Shown: positions 36,811-46,259 of the stretch, in pieces
Position numbering within the stretch: the stretch's first letter is position 1
Layout of the letters: every line of letters begins with the position of its first letter
Assembly (NCBI GenBank): GCA_018114805.1
Contig: CP073042.1
Span: forward strand, 5,067,501-5,131,500
DNA from: Candidatus Streptomyces philanthi
GTDB taxonomy: Bacteria > Actinomycetota > Actinomycetes > Streptomycetales > Streptomycetaceae
DNA: 64,000 nucleotides
Direction of reading: 5' to 3'
Made by a program: the position numbers and the translations under genes
Notes under the pieces: generated by a model
Told to the model about the DNA's origin: nothing
Database searches by the model: none
Seen by the model: only the letters and a program-made list of their open reading frames with translations

Positions 36811-38143
36811 CGCTTCCTCCCCAGGACGAGTCGGGCGGCGCGCAGCAGCCGCGCCGCGGGGTGCGCCGACAGCGGGGCTGGCCCCGAGCGCTCCTGCCAC
36901 CAGGCCGCCAGCCGTCGGTGCACCACGGGGTCGGCGAACTCCTCGGTCGCCAGCAGCCGTTCGACGAAGGCGAGCGCGTCCTGCCGGTAGCTGCCGCGCA
37001 GCGGCCGGTGCCGGGCGTACGCCACGAACGCCGGCCGGTACGCGGTCCGAGGATCTCCGGCAGCTCGGGGGCGATCCTGGCCACCACGTCGGCGCGCTTG
37101 GCGACCAGCGCCCGGCTCTGCACGCGCAGCTGCCCGCGGTCGAACCCCTCCGGCGCGGCGACGGGGCCCACGGCGGACGCGCTGCCGGGCGCGGCGCGGT
37201 GGCCCGTGGGTCGGGCTGTCGGGGCGGCGGCGGACGTGGGGCCGGCCGCGCCGGCGCCGGGCGCGGCGCCGCCGCGCGAGGAGAGCCGTGCCCCGTGCGC
37301 CGCGGCCACCGGCCGGTGGGCCGGTCGCGGGGACGGCGTGGGCGAGCGGGGCGCGGGGACGGTCGCCAGGTGCGGCAGGGCGCGGGCCGGGGCGGCGGCC
37401 ACGACCGCGCGGATCGCGTCGAGTTCGGCCGCCAGCTCCGCCGAGGGCGGGAACGCCTCGTCGCGCTCCAGGAGCACCCCCGGCGGCGTCGTCCGGGAGC
37501 ACAGCTCCGCGAGCACGTCCAGCACCGGCTGGGTGACCGGGTGGGCGTGGCTGTCGTGCCACACGCCGTCGTGCTCGACGCCACCCGCCACGTGCACGTA
37601 GGCGATGGCCCAGGTCGGCAGCGCGTCCAGGGTGTGGGCCGGGTCCTCGCCGCGGTTGACGTGGTTGGTGTGCAGGTTGGCGACGTCGATGAGCAACCGG
37701 ACGCCGGTGCGCTCGACCAGCTCGGTCAGGAACTGGCCCTCGGTCAGCTCCTCGTCCGGCCAGGAGAGCAACGCGGCGATGTTCTCCAGGGCCAGCGGCA
37801 CCGGCAGCAGGTGTCCGGCCTCGATCTCCGGCGACGCGGTCAGCGGCCCCCCGCCGCGTATGAACGCGATGTGCTCGGTGACCAGCGGCGCGGACAGCGC
37901 CTCGGCGCGCTCGGCGAGGGCAGCCAGCCGTCCCGGGTCCGGTCGCGCGGCGCCGCCGAGTCCGAGCGACACCCCGTGCGGCACCACGGTCGTGCCGCGC
38001 TCGCGCAGGGTGGTGAGGGCGTCGGGGACGTGGCCCGGGCAGATGTTCTCGGCCACCACCTCCACCCAGTCGATGCCGGGAAGGCGAGCGATGTCCTCGG
38101 CGATCTCCGGTCGCCACCCGATTCCGGTCCCCAGTCGTTTCAT
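36807..38143 (-). pseudogene. DUF692 (MNIO) multinuclear iron oxidase family protein (one frameshift)
   Basis: A protein of about 445 residues. The first 270 residues form the MNIO TIM-barrel, with its expected metal ligands visible in order: WVEVVAENI, VPHGVSLGLG, LVTEHIAFIRGG, ALENIAALLS, LLIDVANLHTNHVN, YVHVAGGVEHDGVWHDSHAH and LLERDEAFP. Characterised relatives (MbnB, TglH, ChrH, bufferin enzymes) modify peptide cysteines. An Ala/Pro-rich linker and a helical C-terminal domain follow. The frame breaks near 37042 (CCGCGTACCGG), after which AYRPAFVAYARHRPLRGSYR continues in a second frame to a TGA overlapping the next gene. AGGGGGG is the ribosome site for ATG 38143. Confidence 0.85.
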
Positions 38144-38473
38144 GGTTGCCCCCCTGGAACAACGCGCGCGTCCATCCGCGATGGGAAGAGTCTTGGCTCC
38201 CCGTAGGGGGGGGACGAACCCAGTCCGTGTTCGGTTCAGAGCTTCATTTGAGGTTGCTTCGGGGGCGATCTCCACGCGGTTCCACAGGGGTTGGGCGCCC
38301 GGTGGTGGGGTGGTGCGCCGGCGGGCGTGGGCGCGCTCTCGGGGAGTGCGGAGAGGTGTGTAAAGGGGCTGTGGGCTTGGTTTTCGTGCGGCCCGGGGCG
38401 TGTTGAGTGATGATAGGCATGCGAGCTGGGATGCGTAGATTGCGCTCGTGCGGGTCCGCTAATGTCGGCACTG
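38144..38473. other. intergenic region upstream of the DUF692 gene
   Basis: 330 bp, less GC-rich than its surroundings. No gene is supported. It probably contains the promoter of the DUF692 operon on its left side. Confidence 0.4.
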
Positions 38474-38494
38474 CTACGAACTTGTGCGGTTCTC

Positions 38495-38526
38495 TTGCGA
38501 AAGCTGTTCACAAGGCGCCATAGAGT
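38495..38526 (+). promoter_or_regulatory. candidate promoter of the vestigial plus-strand gene
   Basis: TTGCGA (38495) and CATAGA/TAGAGT (38519-38526) are spaced 18-20 bp apart in a locally AT-richer stretch, about 80 bp ahead of GTG 38603. Confidence 0.35.
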
Positions 38527-38602
38527 CGGGCGGTTGTGGGGGCGCGGATCGGTACGGATGCGTGCCGGGTCCGCCGCGTCGCATTCGGGACGTAGGAGAG
38601 AC

Positions 38603-38660
38603 GTGCGGATCGGAAAGCTGTTCGCGACGGCCAAGGCGCGAAAGTCCGGGGGGTCGGACG
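38603..38660 (+). pseudogene. 5' stub of a deleted plus-strand gene
   Basis: GTG 38603, preceded by TAGGAGAG, reads VRIGKLFATAKARKSGG with normal streptomycete codon use. It then runs into the antisense of the deacetylase gene. It looks like the surviving first ~17 codons of a gene whose body was removed. The original product is not recognisable. Confidence 0.45.
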
Positions 38661-39775
38661 GCCGTGGTCAGGTCCAGCCACTCCTCGTACTTCGCCGGAT
38701 CGCCCTCGGTGCTGTCCCCGGACTGGTTGTAGAGGAAGTTGAAGTCCATGGACAGGACCTGCTTCTCGCTCTTGGGGTACGGCAGGAGCTGGAGCGGGAA
38801 GTTCCACACCCCGTCGATCTTCGTCGGCCATATCTGGAAGTCGCCCGGAGAACTCGCGTCATAGCGCCAGCCGAACGACTTGACCGCCGGTATCAGCGTC
38901 TTCTGCCCCTCCAGGCACGGGGCCCGGCCGCCCACCAGTTCCTTCGTGTAGTCGAAGGGCAGCGGGTAGATGTCCGTGAAGCCGGTGTTGGTCTTCCAGT
39001 TCTGCACGAACGAGTACTGCTGCTTGATCTCGCTCTTCCACTCGTCGACGCTCCAGTCGTCGCTCCCCTTGGCGCCGCAGAAGTGCCCGTTGAAGTGGCT
39101 GCCTATCTCGTGCCCGTCCTGCCACGCGCCGCCCAACTGCTCTAGCCTGTCCCGGATGTGCGGATCGGTCGCGAAGGATATGGCAGCGCTGCCCGGCTTG
39201 TGCTGCGGCGGTCGGTACAGCTCGCGCTTGGACTTGGGGACCAGGTACATCCCGGTCAGGAAGAACGTCACCTTCGCGTTGCTGTCCCGCGCCACCTGAC
39301 GGAAGTGCGAGAACAGCCGCTCGTCCCCCTGGAGCGCGCCGTCCCAGGAGAACACGATGAACTGCGGCGGCCGTTGCCCCGGCTTCAGCTTCGCGGGCTT
39401 GGGCTGGTGCGGCTGCGGTCCGGTGTAGGACGTGGAACCGTCCCCGAGCACCTTGACCTTGCCGTCCCAGGGCTCCTCCGTCGGCTTCGGCTTGCCGCCC
39501 CCGCCCTTGCCGTCCGCGCCGAGCGGGCCCGGGAGCGTGGGCCGGGCGCCGGTGGCGGCGGCGAGTTCCTTCTTCCCGTCGTCGGAACCATCACGGGAAA
39601 GCCCTATCGCGACCGCGGTCACGGCACACGCCGAGACGATCGCGACCGCCGTGTAGAGGGTCTTCCTCGATGGCTTCGACGCTTCACGCGACGAACGCGC
39701 TCTATGCGACTTCTTCCGGGACGTGCTCAACTTCGCCCCCCTGGGCACCAGTACAGATTTTCTCGTGCCTAAGTA

Positions 39776-40554
39776 TCACAGTTCCCGGGGGCGTTTCCGA
39801 AGGGCCGGGTGGTCTGCGACGATCGTGCACGAACCGGGAGCGATCTCCGTGAACCCGGCGTCCCGCACCACCGGCAGCCCGCTGTCGACCAGGGCCCGCC
39901 AGCGCTCCGGCGGGGCCGCGCGCACCGCCAGTGCGAACCCCGACCGGCGCCAGGCCGCGCGCTACCCGTCGGTCAGCTCCCACCAGGCGAGCTGCGCCCC
40001 GTGCCCGGCCTGGGCCATCGCCTTGCCGGCCGACATCTCCAGCTCCGGGCTGAGCCACAGCACGGGCAGGCCCGGCTCCGGCGCGGCCGGCGCGGTGGGA
40101 TCGGCCAGCTCGGTGCCCGACATCTGCAGCTTGGCCAACTCCCTGGGCCAGCCGTCCAGCGGCACCGGCGGGAAGACCCGCACCTCGGCGCTGGCTCCGG
40201 TGACCGTGATCCCGGGCAGCTCCGCGGCCCGCCGCCACTCCGCGCCCGCGCCCGCCGCACCACCTTGCGGATGCGGGCGTCCTCCCAGTCCTGTACGGCC
40301 TTCGCCCACGGCCCGTCCGCCGCCGTCGCCCGCTCGTCGGAGAGCAGGGTCAGTACGGCGCGCGCGGCGACCTCAAGGGCGTCGGTACGGGCCGGGGCAG
40401 CGGCCTTCTCCACCGGTACCACCAGCGGCAGCACGTACTGCGGAGCGGCGTCGCGGGCGGCGGCGTCGCCCGGCGCCGTGGCGGGCTGGGCGGGGGAGCC
40501 GTCGGGCGCGGCAGGGGTGGCGTCACGGCCGGCGTCGGATGCGGAGCTGATCAC
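39776..40554 (-). pseudogene. peptidyl-tRNA hydrolase (PTH2)-like protein (frameshift and nonsense)
   Basis: After an Ala/Pro-rich N-terminus, YVLPLVVPVEKAAAPARTDA begins the domain. A frameshift near 40258 separates it from EWRRAAELPGITVTGASAEV and the PTH2 motif SAGKAMAQAGHGAQLAWWEL. At 39962-39964 a TAG interrupts TDG-(stop)-RAAWRRSGF. The same frame then continues through APPERWRALVDSGLPVVRDA and FTEIAPGSCTIVADHPAL to the natural TGA at 39776. Relatives have Glu at that place, so GAG to TAG is the likely change. A substitution stop cannot be explained by an indel error. Confidence 0.8.
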
Positions 40555-40705
40555 GCGCTCCAGTCTGCCAGCCCGCCCCGGGGCCCCGCACGCTCGTGCG
40601 CCCGCAGCGCCCCGGCCGGCGCGGTCCCCGGGGCCGCCTGAGGCTCGTCGGGGGAGGCGCTCCCGGCCCGCTCCGCGGCCGGGGGCCTCGGCTAGGGTCG
40701 GCGCC

Positions 40706-41671
40706 ATGAGAGCGCTACGACCGCCGCCGGGCGTGCCGGGAACGCCGCTGGCGCTGGAGGGCGTCGGCCGTCGGTACGGGTCGCGCGGACCGTGGGTGCT
40801 GCGCGACGTCGAACTCGCCGTGCCGGCCGGGACGCTGCTGCGGATCGTGGGGACCAACGGCACCGGCAAGTCCACCCAGTTGCGGATCGTCGCGGGCATC
40901 GACCAGCCCACCGCCGGCCGGGTGCGGGGCCGGCCGCGCACCGCGTACGTGCCCGAGCGCTTCCCGGCCGAACTGCCCTTCACGGCCGTCGGCTACCTCA
41001 CCCACCTGGGCCGGGTGCACGGCCTGCGCGGGCGGCGCGCCGCCCACGCGGCGGCGCGGTGGCTGGAGCGCTTCGGCGCAGCCGGGCACGCCCACACGCC
41101 GCTCGCCGAACTCTCCAAGGGCACCAGCCAGAAGGTCGCCGTCGCCCAGGCGCTGCTGGCCGAGCCGGAACTGCTGGTCCTCGACGAGGCGTGGACGGGG
41201 CTCGACCAGCGGGCGCGCGGCGAGCTCGACCGGGCGGTCGCGGAGCGGGTCGCCGACGGCGGCGCGGTGGTCTTCGTCGACCACGACCCACGACGGCTCA
41301 CCGGCGCGGCCGACGCCGTCTACCGCGTCCAGGGCACCGGCCTCGCCCCGTGGGACCCACGGGGGCCGCTCACGACGGATGCTCCGGCCCGACCGGGCGC
41401 GGCGGGCCGGCGGATACGGATCGAGGCCGTGGGCCCACCGGGCGCCGCGCCCCCGGACGGGCTGCCCGGCGCGCCCGAGGTGGCCGGCGCCGCCGACGGC
41501 GGCACGGCGCTGACGGTGCCCGCCGCGCACTCCGACGCGCTGCTCCGCGCCCTGCTCACGGCCCGTCCGCCCTGGCACATCCGAACCGTGACCGAACCGC
41601 CCGCGCCCGACGGGCCGGTGGGGCCGGCGGACTGCGTGGGGCACCCGCCGAGCGGCGGGGGCCACCCGTGA
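40706..41671 (+). CDS. ABC transporter ATPase
   Basis: A 321-residue ATPase with Walker A GTNGTGKST (near residue 49), the degenerate signature LSKGTSQK (near 137), Walker B LLVLDEAWTGLD and switch His in FVDHDP. The C-terminal 100 residues are a Pro/Ala-rich extension. The signature differs from LSGGQ. It overlaps the following permease gene by GTGA, so it is an exporter-type pair of unknown substrate. It is intact, but its partner is not. Confidence 0.85.
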   Translation: MRALRPPPGVPGTPLALEGVGRRYGSRGPWVLRDVELAVPAGTLLRIVGTNGTGKSTQLRIVAGIDQPTAGRVRGRPRTAYVPERFPAELPFTAVGYLTHLGRVHGLRGRRAAHAAARWLERFGAAGHAHTPLAELSKGTSQKVAVAQALLAEPELLVLDEAWTGLDQRARGELDRAVAERVADGGAVVFVDHDPRRLTGAADAVYRVQGTGLAPWDPRGPLTTDAPARPGAAGRRIRIEAVGPPGAAPPDGLPGAPEVAGAADGGTALTVPAAHSDALLRALLTARPPWHIRTVTEPPAPDGPVGPADCVGHPPSGGGHP

Positions 41672-42338
41672 CCGCGCTGTTGCGCTACCAGACGGAGCTG
41701 TTGGTCCGCTCCCACCGGCTGCTGCCGCCGCTACTGCTGTATACGGGGTCTTCCTGGTGATCGGCGTCCAGTCGGGGCAGCCGATCCTCGACTCGCTCGG
41801 CTACACCGCCGCCGGCCTGCTGCCGATGGCCGCCTGGCTGGTGCGGGTGTGTGTCACCGGCGACCTGCCGGCCGCCCGGCAGGTCGCGGCGGCCGCGACC
41901 AGCCCGGCCCGGGTCCACCTGGCGTGCGTGCTGACAGCGCTGCTGTGCTCGACCGTGCTCGGCGCGCTGGCCACCCTGCTCGTCGCGCGGATCAGCGGCG
42001 CGCACGGCGCCGACCGCCGGGTGGCGGTCCCGGTGGGCGAGGCGACCGTCGGCGGGCTGCTGGCCGCCGTCGCCTGCGCCCTGCTCGGCACGGCTGTCGG
42101 CGCGCTGTGCAACTGGCCGCTGCTGCGCCGCCCCGGATACGCCCTGTTGGCCACGGCGCTGGCCGCGCTCGTGGCCCTGGTCCAGGCCCCGTCGCCGGCC
42201 CACGCCGCCGTGCACGACCTGGTCAGCGGCTCGCACAGTGGGGCGGTGCCGATGCCGGTGCCGGCGTGCGCCGCCGCCGCGCTGCTGTGCGCCGTGGCCA
42301 CCGCCGTGGCCTGCGCCCTCAGCTCGCGAAGGGCCTGA
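41668..42338 (+). pseudogene. ABC transporter permease (frameshift)
   Basis: GTG 41668 starts TALLRYQTELLVRSHRLLPP, but after LLLYTG the frame is lost near 41742 (TATACGGGGTC). The rest, VIGVQSGQPILDSLGYTAAG followed by five or six hydrophobic segments to SSRRA, lies in another frame. It is the partner of the upstream ATPase. The complex is presumably inactive. Confidence 0.8.
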
Positions 42339-42418
42339 GCGCGTGTACGCGACCCGGGCACGCGGCCTGGGGGCGCGACCCGGATGCGCCGCCGGTGCGC
42401 GGTCCGCCCACCCGGCGG

Positions 42419-43804
42419 CTACCGCCAGGGGCCCGTCACGGCGAACGTCGTACCCGGCGTGTAGCAGTTGACGTACATCGTGCGGTGGTCGGGCGAGAAG
42501 GTGACCCCCGCGAACTCGCCCCACGACGGCTCGTCGGGCGTACCCAGGTTCTGCCGGCCGCGCGCCACCGGGTAGACCTCGGCGCGTCGGGAGAGGCCGA
42601 AGACGTGCTGGGCGCCGTCGCCGTCCTCGCACACCATGAGGCCGCCGCCGGGCGCGAGGGTGATGTTGTCGGGCGACTCGCCGGGCAGGGCCACGTCCGC
42701 GTCGGGCCCGAAGACGACCACCAGGCTGAGCCGTTCGCGCCGCGGGCCGTACCGCCACACCTGGCCGAAGTGGTCCCCGGCTGAGCCCTCCTTGCTCCGG
42801 GCGTAGCTGGAGACGAAGTAGACGCTGGAGCCGCCCCAGTAGCAGCCTTCGAGCTTCTGCGCGTGGGTGATGCCGCCCTTGCCGAAGTCCTGGAAGCGGA
42901 TGGGCGTCTCGGTGGCCAGCGGGTCGGGCACCGGCACCCACGCGATGTGGTCGAAGGAGGTGCCGGGCTCCCAGATCGCCGAGAGGTCGGGCACGTCCGG
43001 CACCCGCATGGCCTCCAGCACGCCGCCCGCGCGCAGCGAACCGCGCCCGCCGCGCGGGCTTGTGCGGCAGGAAGCGGTAGAAGAGGCCGAAGGGGCGCTC
43101 GAAGGCGTCCTCGGTCTCGTAGACGACGCCGTGCCGCGGATCCACGGCGACGGCCTCGTGCTGGAAGCGCCCCATCGCGGTGAGCGGCACGGCGCCGGTG
43201 CGTCGCGGGTTGTACGGGTCCACCTCTAAGACGAAGCCGTGGTCCTTCGTGTAGCCGTTGGTGCCGGCCCCGGCCTCGGTCTCCTCGCAGGTCAGCTATG
43301 GGGCCGCCGGCGCAGTTGACGGCCGTGCCGGCGATCGCCACCCGCTCGCCGAGCACCCGGTTCCACTGGTCGAGCGCGAGCGCCGTACAACCGCCCATGC
43401 CCATCGGGTCGTACGTCAGGCCCTCCACGGCGGGCACCCGGATGGCGGCGTCGGGGCGGTTCTCGTGGTTGCGGACCAGCCGGGTGTGGGCCCGGCCGTA
43501 GGCCGCTGGGCCCGGGTGGCCGGGGGAGCCGGAGAAGGCCGCCATGCCGTCGTGGTTGCTGGGCACCTCGTCCTCGCGAGCGCAGCGGGTCGCCCTCGCG
43601 GGAGAGCACCTGGTAGCGGAAGCCCTCCGGCAGGTCGAGCAGTCCGTCCGGGTCGGGCACCAGCTGGCCGTAGCCGCCCGGCCGGTCGGCCCCGGGCGCG
43701 GCGGCGGCCGTGCCGGCGAAGAGTTCGGAAAGCGCCCCGGTGAAGGCGAGGCCGGCGCCCAGTGCCCCGCTGCGGACCAGAACCTGACGTCGTGTCGTGG
43801 ACAT
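42419..43804 (-). pseudogene. PhoX-like (DUF839) secreted phosphatase (three frameshifts)
   Basis: A Tat-type signal STTRRQVLVRSGALGAGLAF leads into a DUF839/PhoX six-bladed fold. Fragments in successive frames are LDLPEGFRYQVLSREGDPLR, NHDGMAAFSGSPGHPG, LVRNHENRPDAAIRVPAVEG, GYTKDHGFVLEVDPYNPRRT, QHEAVAVDPRHGVVYETEDA and FEGCYWGG-type LEGCYWGGSSVYFVSSYAR, to the TAG/TGA end at 42419. Breaks lie near 43578, 43297 and 43045. PhoX enzymes are calcium/iron alkaline phosphatases of the Pho regulon. I did not find a convincing PHO box. Confidence 0.82.
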
Positions 43805-44101
43805 GAGATGACTCCCTGTTGGCGGACAGGTGACGTGATTTGCCCGTGTGTACCACGCGACCGACCGGACGGGAACCAGCCGCGCGCATCCGCCACGTCA
43901 CCCCCGCACACCCCGGAGCCCACGCCCGGACCAACGCCGCCCCACGCCGAGCAGGTGTCGGCATCCCCCCGCCTGCCCCGGAACCCGCCCGCCCGCCCGC
44001 TTGCGGGTGCGAACGCGCCTCGCGTACGAGCCGCCCACCCCCGATGCGTTCGCGAAGCGACCCCCGCCCGGCGGGCCGCGCCGCCCGAGGGCCGCGCCTT
44101 G
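43805..44101. other. C-rich spacer between zapE and phoX-like gene
   Basis: About 300 bp of C-rich sequence without a supported gene. The part next to 43805 holds the promoter side of the PhoX-like gene (GGTACACACGGGCAAATCACG on the minus strand, read in pieces). Confidence 0.35.
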
Positions 44102-45232
44102 CTACGCCTCCAGGAGGCCCTTCGCGTCCCGCGCCAGGGCCGTCAGCCGGGATATCGCCCGGAAGTACTTCTTCCGGTAGCCGCCTTGGAGCATCTCCTC
44201 GCTGAAGAGCTGGTCGAACGGCACCCCGGAGGCCAGTACCGGGACCTCCCGGTCGTAGAGCCGGTCGGCCAGGACGACCAGGCGTAGCGCGGTCGCCTGG
44301 TCGGGTACGGGCGTGACGCCCGTCAGGCACACCGCGTGCAGCCCATCGGTCATCGCCCCGTACCGGCTCGGGTGGACCGTGGCCAGGTGGCCGAGGAGCG
44401 CGCCGAAGTCGTCCAGGGAGGCGCCGCGCGTGCGCTGGGCGACCTCGGTGACGGTGGCGTCGGAGTACGGTGGCGGGGCGGAGGGCAGGCCCCGGTGCCG
44501 GTAGTCCTCGCCGTCGATGCGCAGCGGGCGGAAGTGCGCCGAGAGGCCCTGGATCTCGTGCAGGAAGTCGGCCGCGGCGAATCGGCCCTCGCCCAGCTTG
44601 CCCGGCAGCGTGTTGGAGGTGGCCGCCAGCGCCACGCCCGCCTCGACCAGCCGGGTGAGCAGGCTGGAGACCAGCACCGTGTCGCCCGGGTCGTCCAGCT
44701 CGAACTCGTCGATGCACAGTAGCCGGTGTCCGCTCAGCGTCCGCACCGTCTCCTGGAAGCCCAGCGCGCCGACCAGGTTCGTCAGCTCCACGAAGGTGCC
44801 GAATGCCTTGTGCTCGGCGGGCGCCGGCGTCGCGTGCCACAGCGAGGCCAGCAGGTGGGTCTTGCCGACGCCGTACCCGCCGTCCAGGTATACTCCGCGC
44901 GGGGCGGCCGCCGCCGCGGGCCTGGCCTTGCGGAACCAGCGCCGGCGCCCGTCCGCCGATGCGCCGGCCCCCTCGCCCAGGCCCGCGGCGAAGTCGCGCA
45001 GCACGCGCACGGCCTCGGCCTGGCTCGGCTGGTTCGGGTCGGGCAGGTAGTTGTCGAAGCTCACGAGGCTGAAGCGGGGCGGCGGCACCGTCTCGGCGAC
45101 GAGCTGATCGGCGGGGACGCGCGGTGCACGGGAGGTCAGCGCGAGCGGGCCCTCGTGCGTCGCCGCGCTCCCTATTCGGGAGGCGGGCGCAGAGCTGGCC
45201 GCGGAGTCGGCGGACGAGGACGAGAAGGACAC
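44102..45232 (-). CDS. zapE: cell division protein ZapE / AFG1-like ATPase
   Basis: A 376-residue P-loop ATPase with Walker A YLDGGYGVGKTHLLASLWH (near residue 115) and Walker B RLLCIDEFELDDPGD. SNTLPGKLGEGRFAAADFL and the C-terminal DRLYDREVPVLASGVP are typical of the ZapE/AFG1 family, which associates with division or membrane-protein quality control. The GTG start and a Ser-rich N-terminus are seen. It is divergent from the RibD-like gene with 67 bp between. It is intact. Confidence 0.92.
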   Translation of the reverse strand: MSFSSSSADSAASSAPASRIGSAATHEGPLALTSRAPRVPADQLVAETVPPPRFSLVSFDNYLPDPNQPSQAEAVRVLRDFAAGLGEGAGASADGRRRWFRKARPAAAAAPRGVYLDGGYGVGKTHLLASLWHATPAPAEHKAFGTFVELTNLVGALGFQETVRTLSGHRLLCIDEFELDDPGDTVLVSSLLTRLVEAGVALAATSNTLPGKLGEGRFAAADFLHEIQGLSAHFRPLRIDGEDYRHRGLPSAPPPYSDATVTEVAQRTRGASLDDFGALLGHLATVHPSRYGAMTDGLHAVCLTGVTPVPDQATALRLVVLADRLYDREVPVLASGVPFDQLFSEEMLQGGYRKKYFRAISRLTALARDAKGLLEA

Positions 45233-45299
45233 AGCCGTCCAGCCTAGTCGCTGCCCACCGGGCCACCGCCCGCCGAGGGACCCATGTCACACTGCGGCC

Positions 45300-46130
45300 A
45301 TGCGACGCCTGTTCCCCCCGCCATCCGATCCGACGGACATCGAAGCGCGCTCCTGGTCGCTGGACGAGCTCGCCGACGCGTACGCCTATCCGGGTGAGGC
45401 CGGCGCCGCCGGCCCGCCGGCCGGGGCGGGCGTGGCCGGCGCGCCGGCCACCGCGAGCCCACGGCCCACGGCCTGGCTGCGGGCCAACATGGTCGCCTCA
45501 CTGGACGGCGCCGCCTACCACGACGGCCGCTCGCAGCCGCTGTCCTCCGACGCCGACATGCGGATCTTCGGAGTGCTGCGCGGGCTGGCCGACGCGATCG
45601 TGGTCGGCGCCCAGACGGTGCGGCAGGAGGGGTACCGGCCGGCCAAGGCCCGCGAGGCGTTCGCGGCGCGCCGGGCCGCCGCGGGGCAGCCGCCGGCGCC
45701 GGCCATCGCCGTCGTCAGCGCCAGCCTCGACCTGGACTTCTCGCTGCCGCTGTTCACCGCGCCACCCACGCCTACCCTCGTGCTGACCGGGGCCGGGGCG
45801 CCCGCCGAGCGGGTGGCGGCGGCCGAGGTGGCGGGGGCCGTGGTGGTGCGCGCGGGCCAGGGCGCCCGGGTCGACCCGTGGCTGGTCAAGGGGGCGCTGG
45901 CCGAGCGCGGGCTGACCCGGCTGCTCACCGAGGGCGGACCGACGCTGCTGGGGCAGTTCGTTGCCGCCGGCGTCCTGGACGAGCTGTGCCTCTCGGTGGC
46001 GCCACTGCTGGCCTCGGGCGAGGCGGCGCGCGTGGTCAACGGGCCGGCGCTCACCGTGCCGGAACGATTCTCCATCGCCTCCCTCACGGAGGAGGACGGT
46101 TTCCTCTTCACCCGCTACCGTCGGTTCTGA
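45300..46130 (+). CDS. RibD C-terminal-domain reductase
   Basis: A 276-residue dihydrofolate-reductase-fold protein of the RibD reductase family. The family features are ANMVASLDGAAYHDGRSQPL, DAIVVGAQTVRQEGY, GLTRLLTEGGPTLLGQFVAA and LCLSVAPLLASGEAARVV. The N-terminal deaminase domain of RibD is absent, so it may reduce a riboflavin intermediate or another pyrimidine/F420-linked substrate. It is intact. Confidence 0.87.
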   Translation: MRRLFPPPSDPTDIEARSWSLDELADAYAYPGEAGAAGPPAGAGVAGAPATASPRPTAWLRANMVASLDGAAYHDGRSQPLSSDADMRIFGVLRGLADAIVVGAQTVRQEGYRPAKAREAFAARRAAAGQPPAPAIAVVSASLDLDFSLPLFTAPPTPTLVLTGAGAPAERVAAAEVAGAVVVRAGQGARVDPWLVKGALAERGLTRLLTEGGPTLLGQFVAAGVLDELCLSVAPLLASGEAARVVNGPALTVPERFSIASLTEEDGFLFTRYRRF

Positions 46131-46259
46131 CAATCAGCGGAATTTGCCGTTCCGGTTAACTTCCGCTGGGCAGACTTGTGTCACGCGGCCCCGTCCGGGC
46201 ACGCGCAGGATGGGTTTCTGTTGGGCTGTCCGGGCCCAGGGAGAAGAAGGGCGTCCGTC

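Larger units (their letters stand above)
38474..39748 (-). pseudogene. polysaccharide-deacetylase-like membrane-anchored protein, 3' end lost
   Basis: A Lys/Arg/Ser-rich N-terminus, one membrane segment (TLYTAVAIVSACAVTAVAIG) and a Pro/Lys-rich linker lead into a NodB-like deacetylase domain: FIVFSWDGALQGDERLFSHF with the metal Asp, and DGHEIGSHFNGHFCG with the HxxxH metal ligands. Homology stops after KYEEWLDLTTA (near 38670); the remaining 70 codons are unrelated and low in family character. Relatives recalled from memory have about 110 further residues there. The break abuts the start of a plus-strand gene (see 38603), which suggests a deletion fused two convergent genes. Confidence 0.75.

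Noticed and set aside
40860..41110. Daunorubicin-type drug-resistance exporter identity for the ABC ATPase
   Set aside because: The signature is LSKGTSQK rather than LSGGQ, and the partner is not of the DrrB type; the substrate is left open.
43805..43860. PHO box upstream of the PhoX-like gene
   Set aside because: Only one weak GTCACC-like half-unit is present, without the tandem 11-bp spacing expected.
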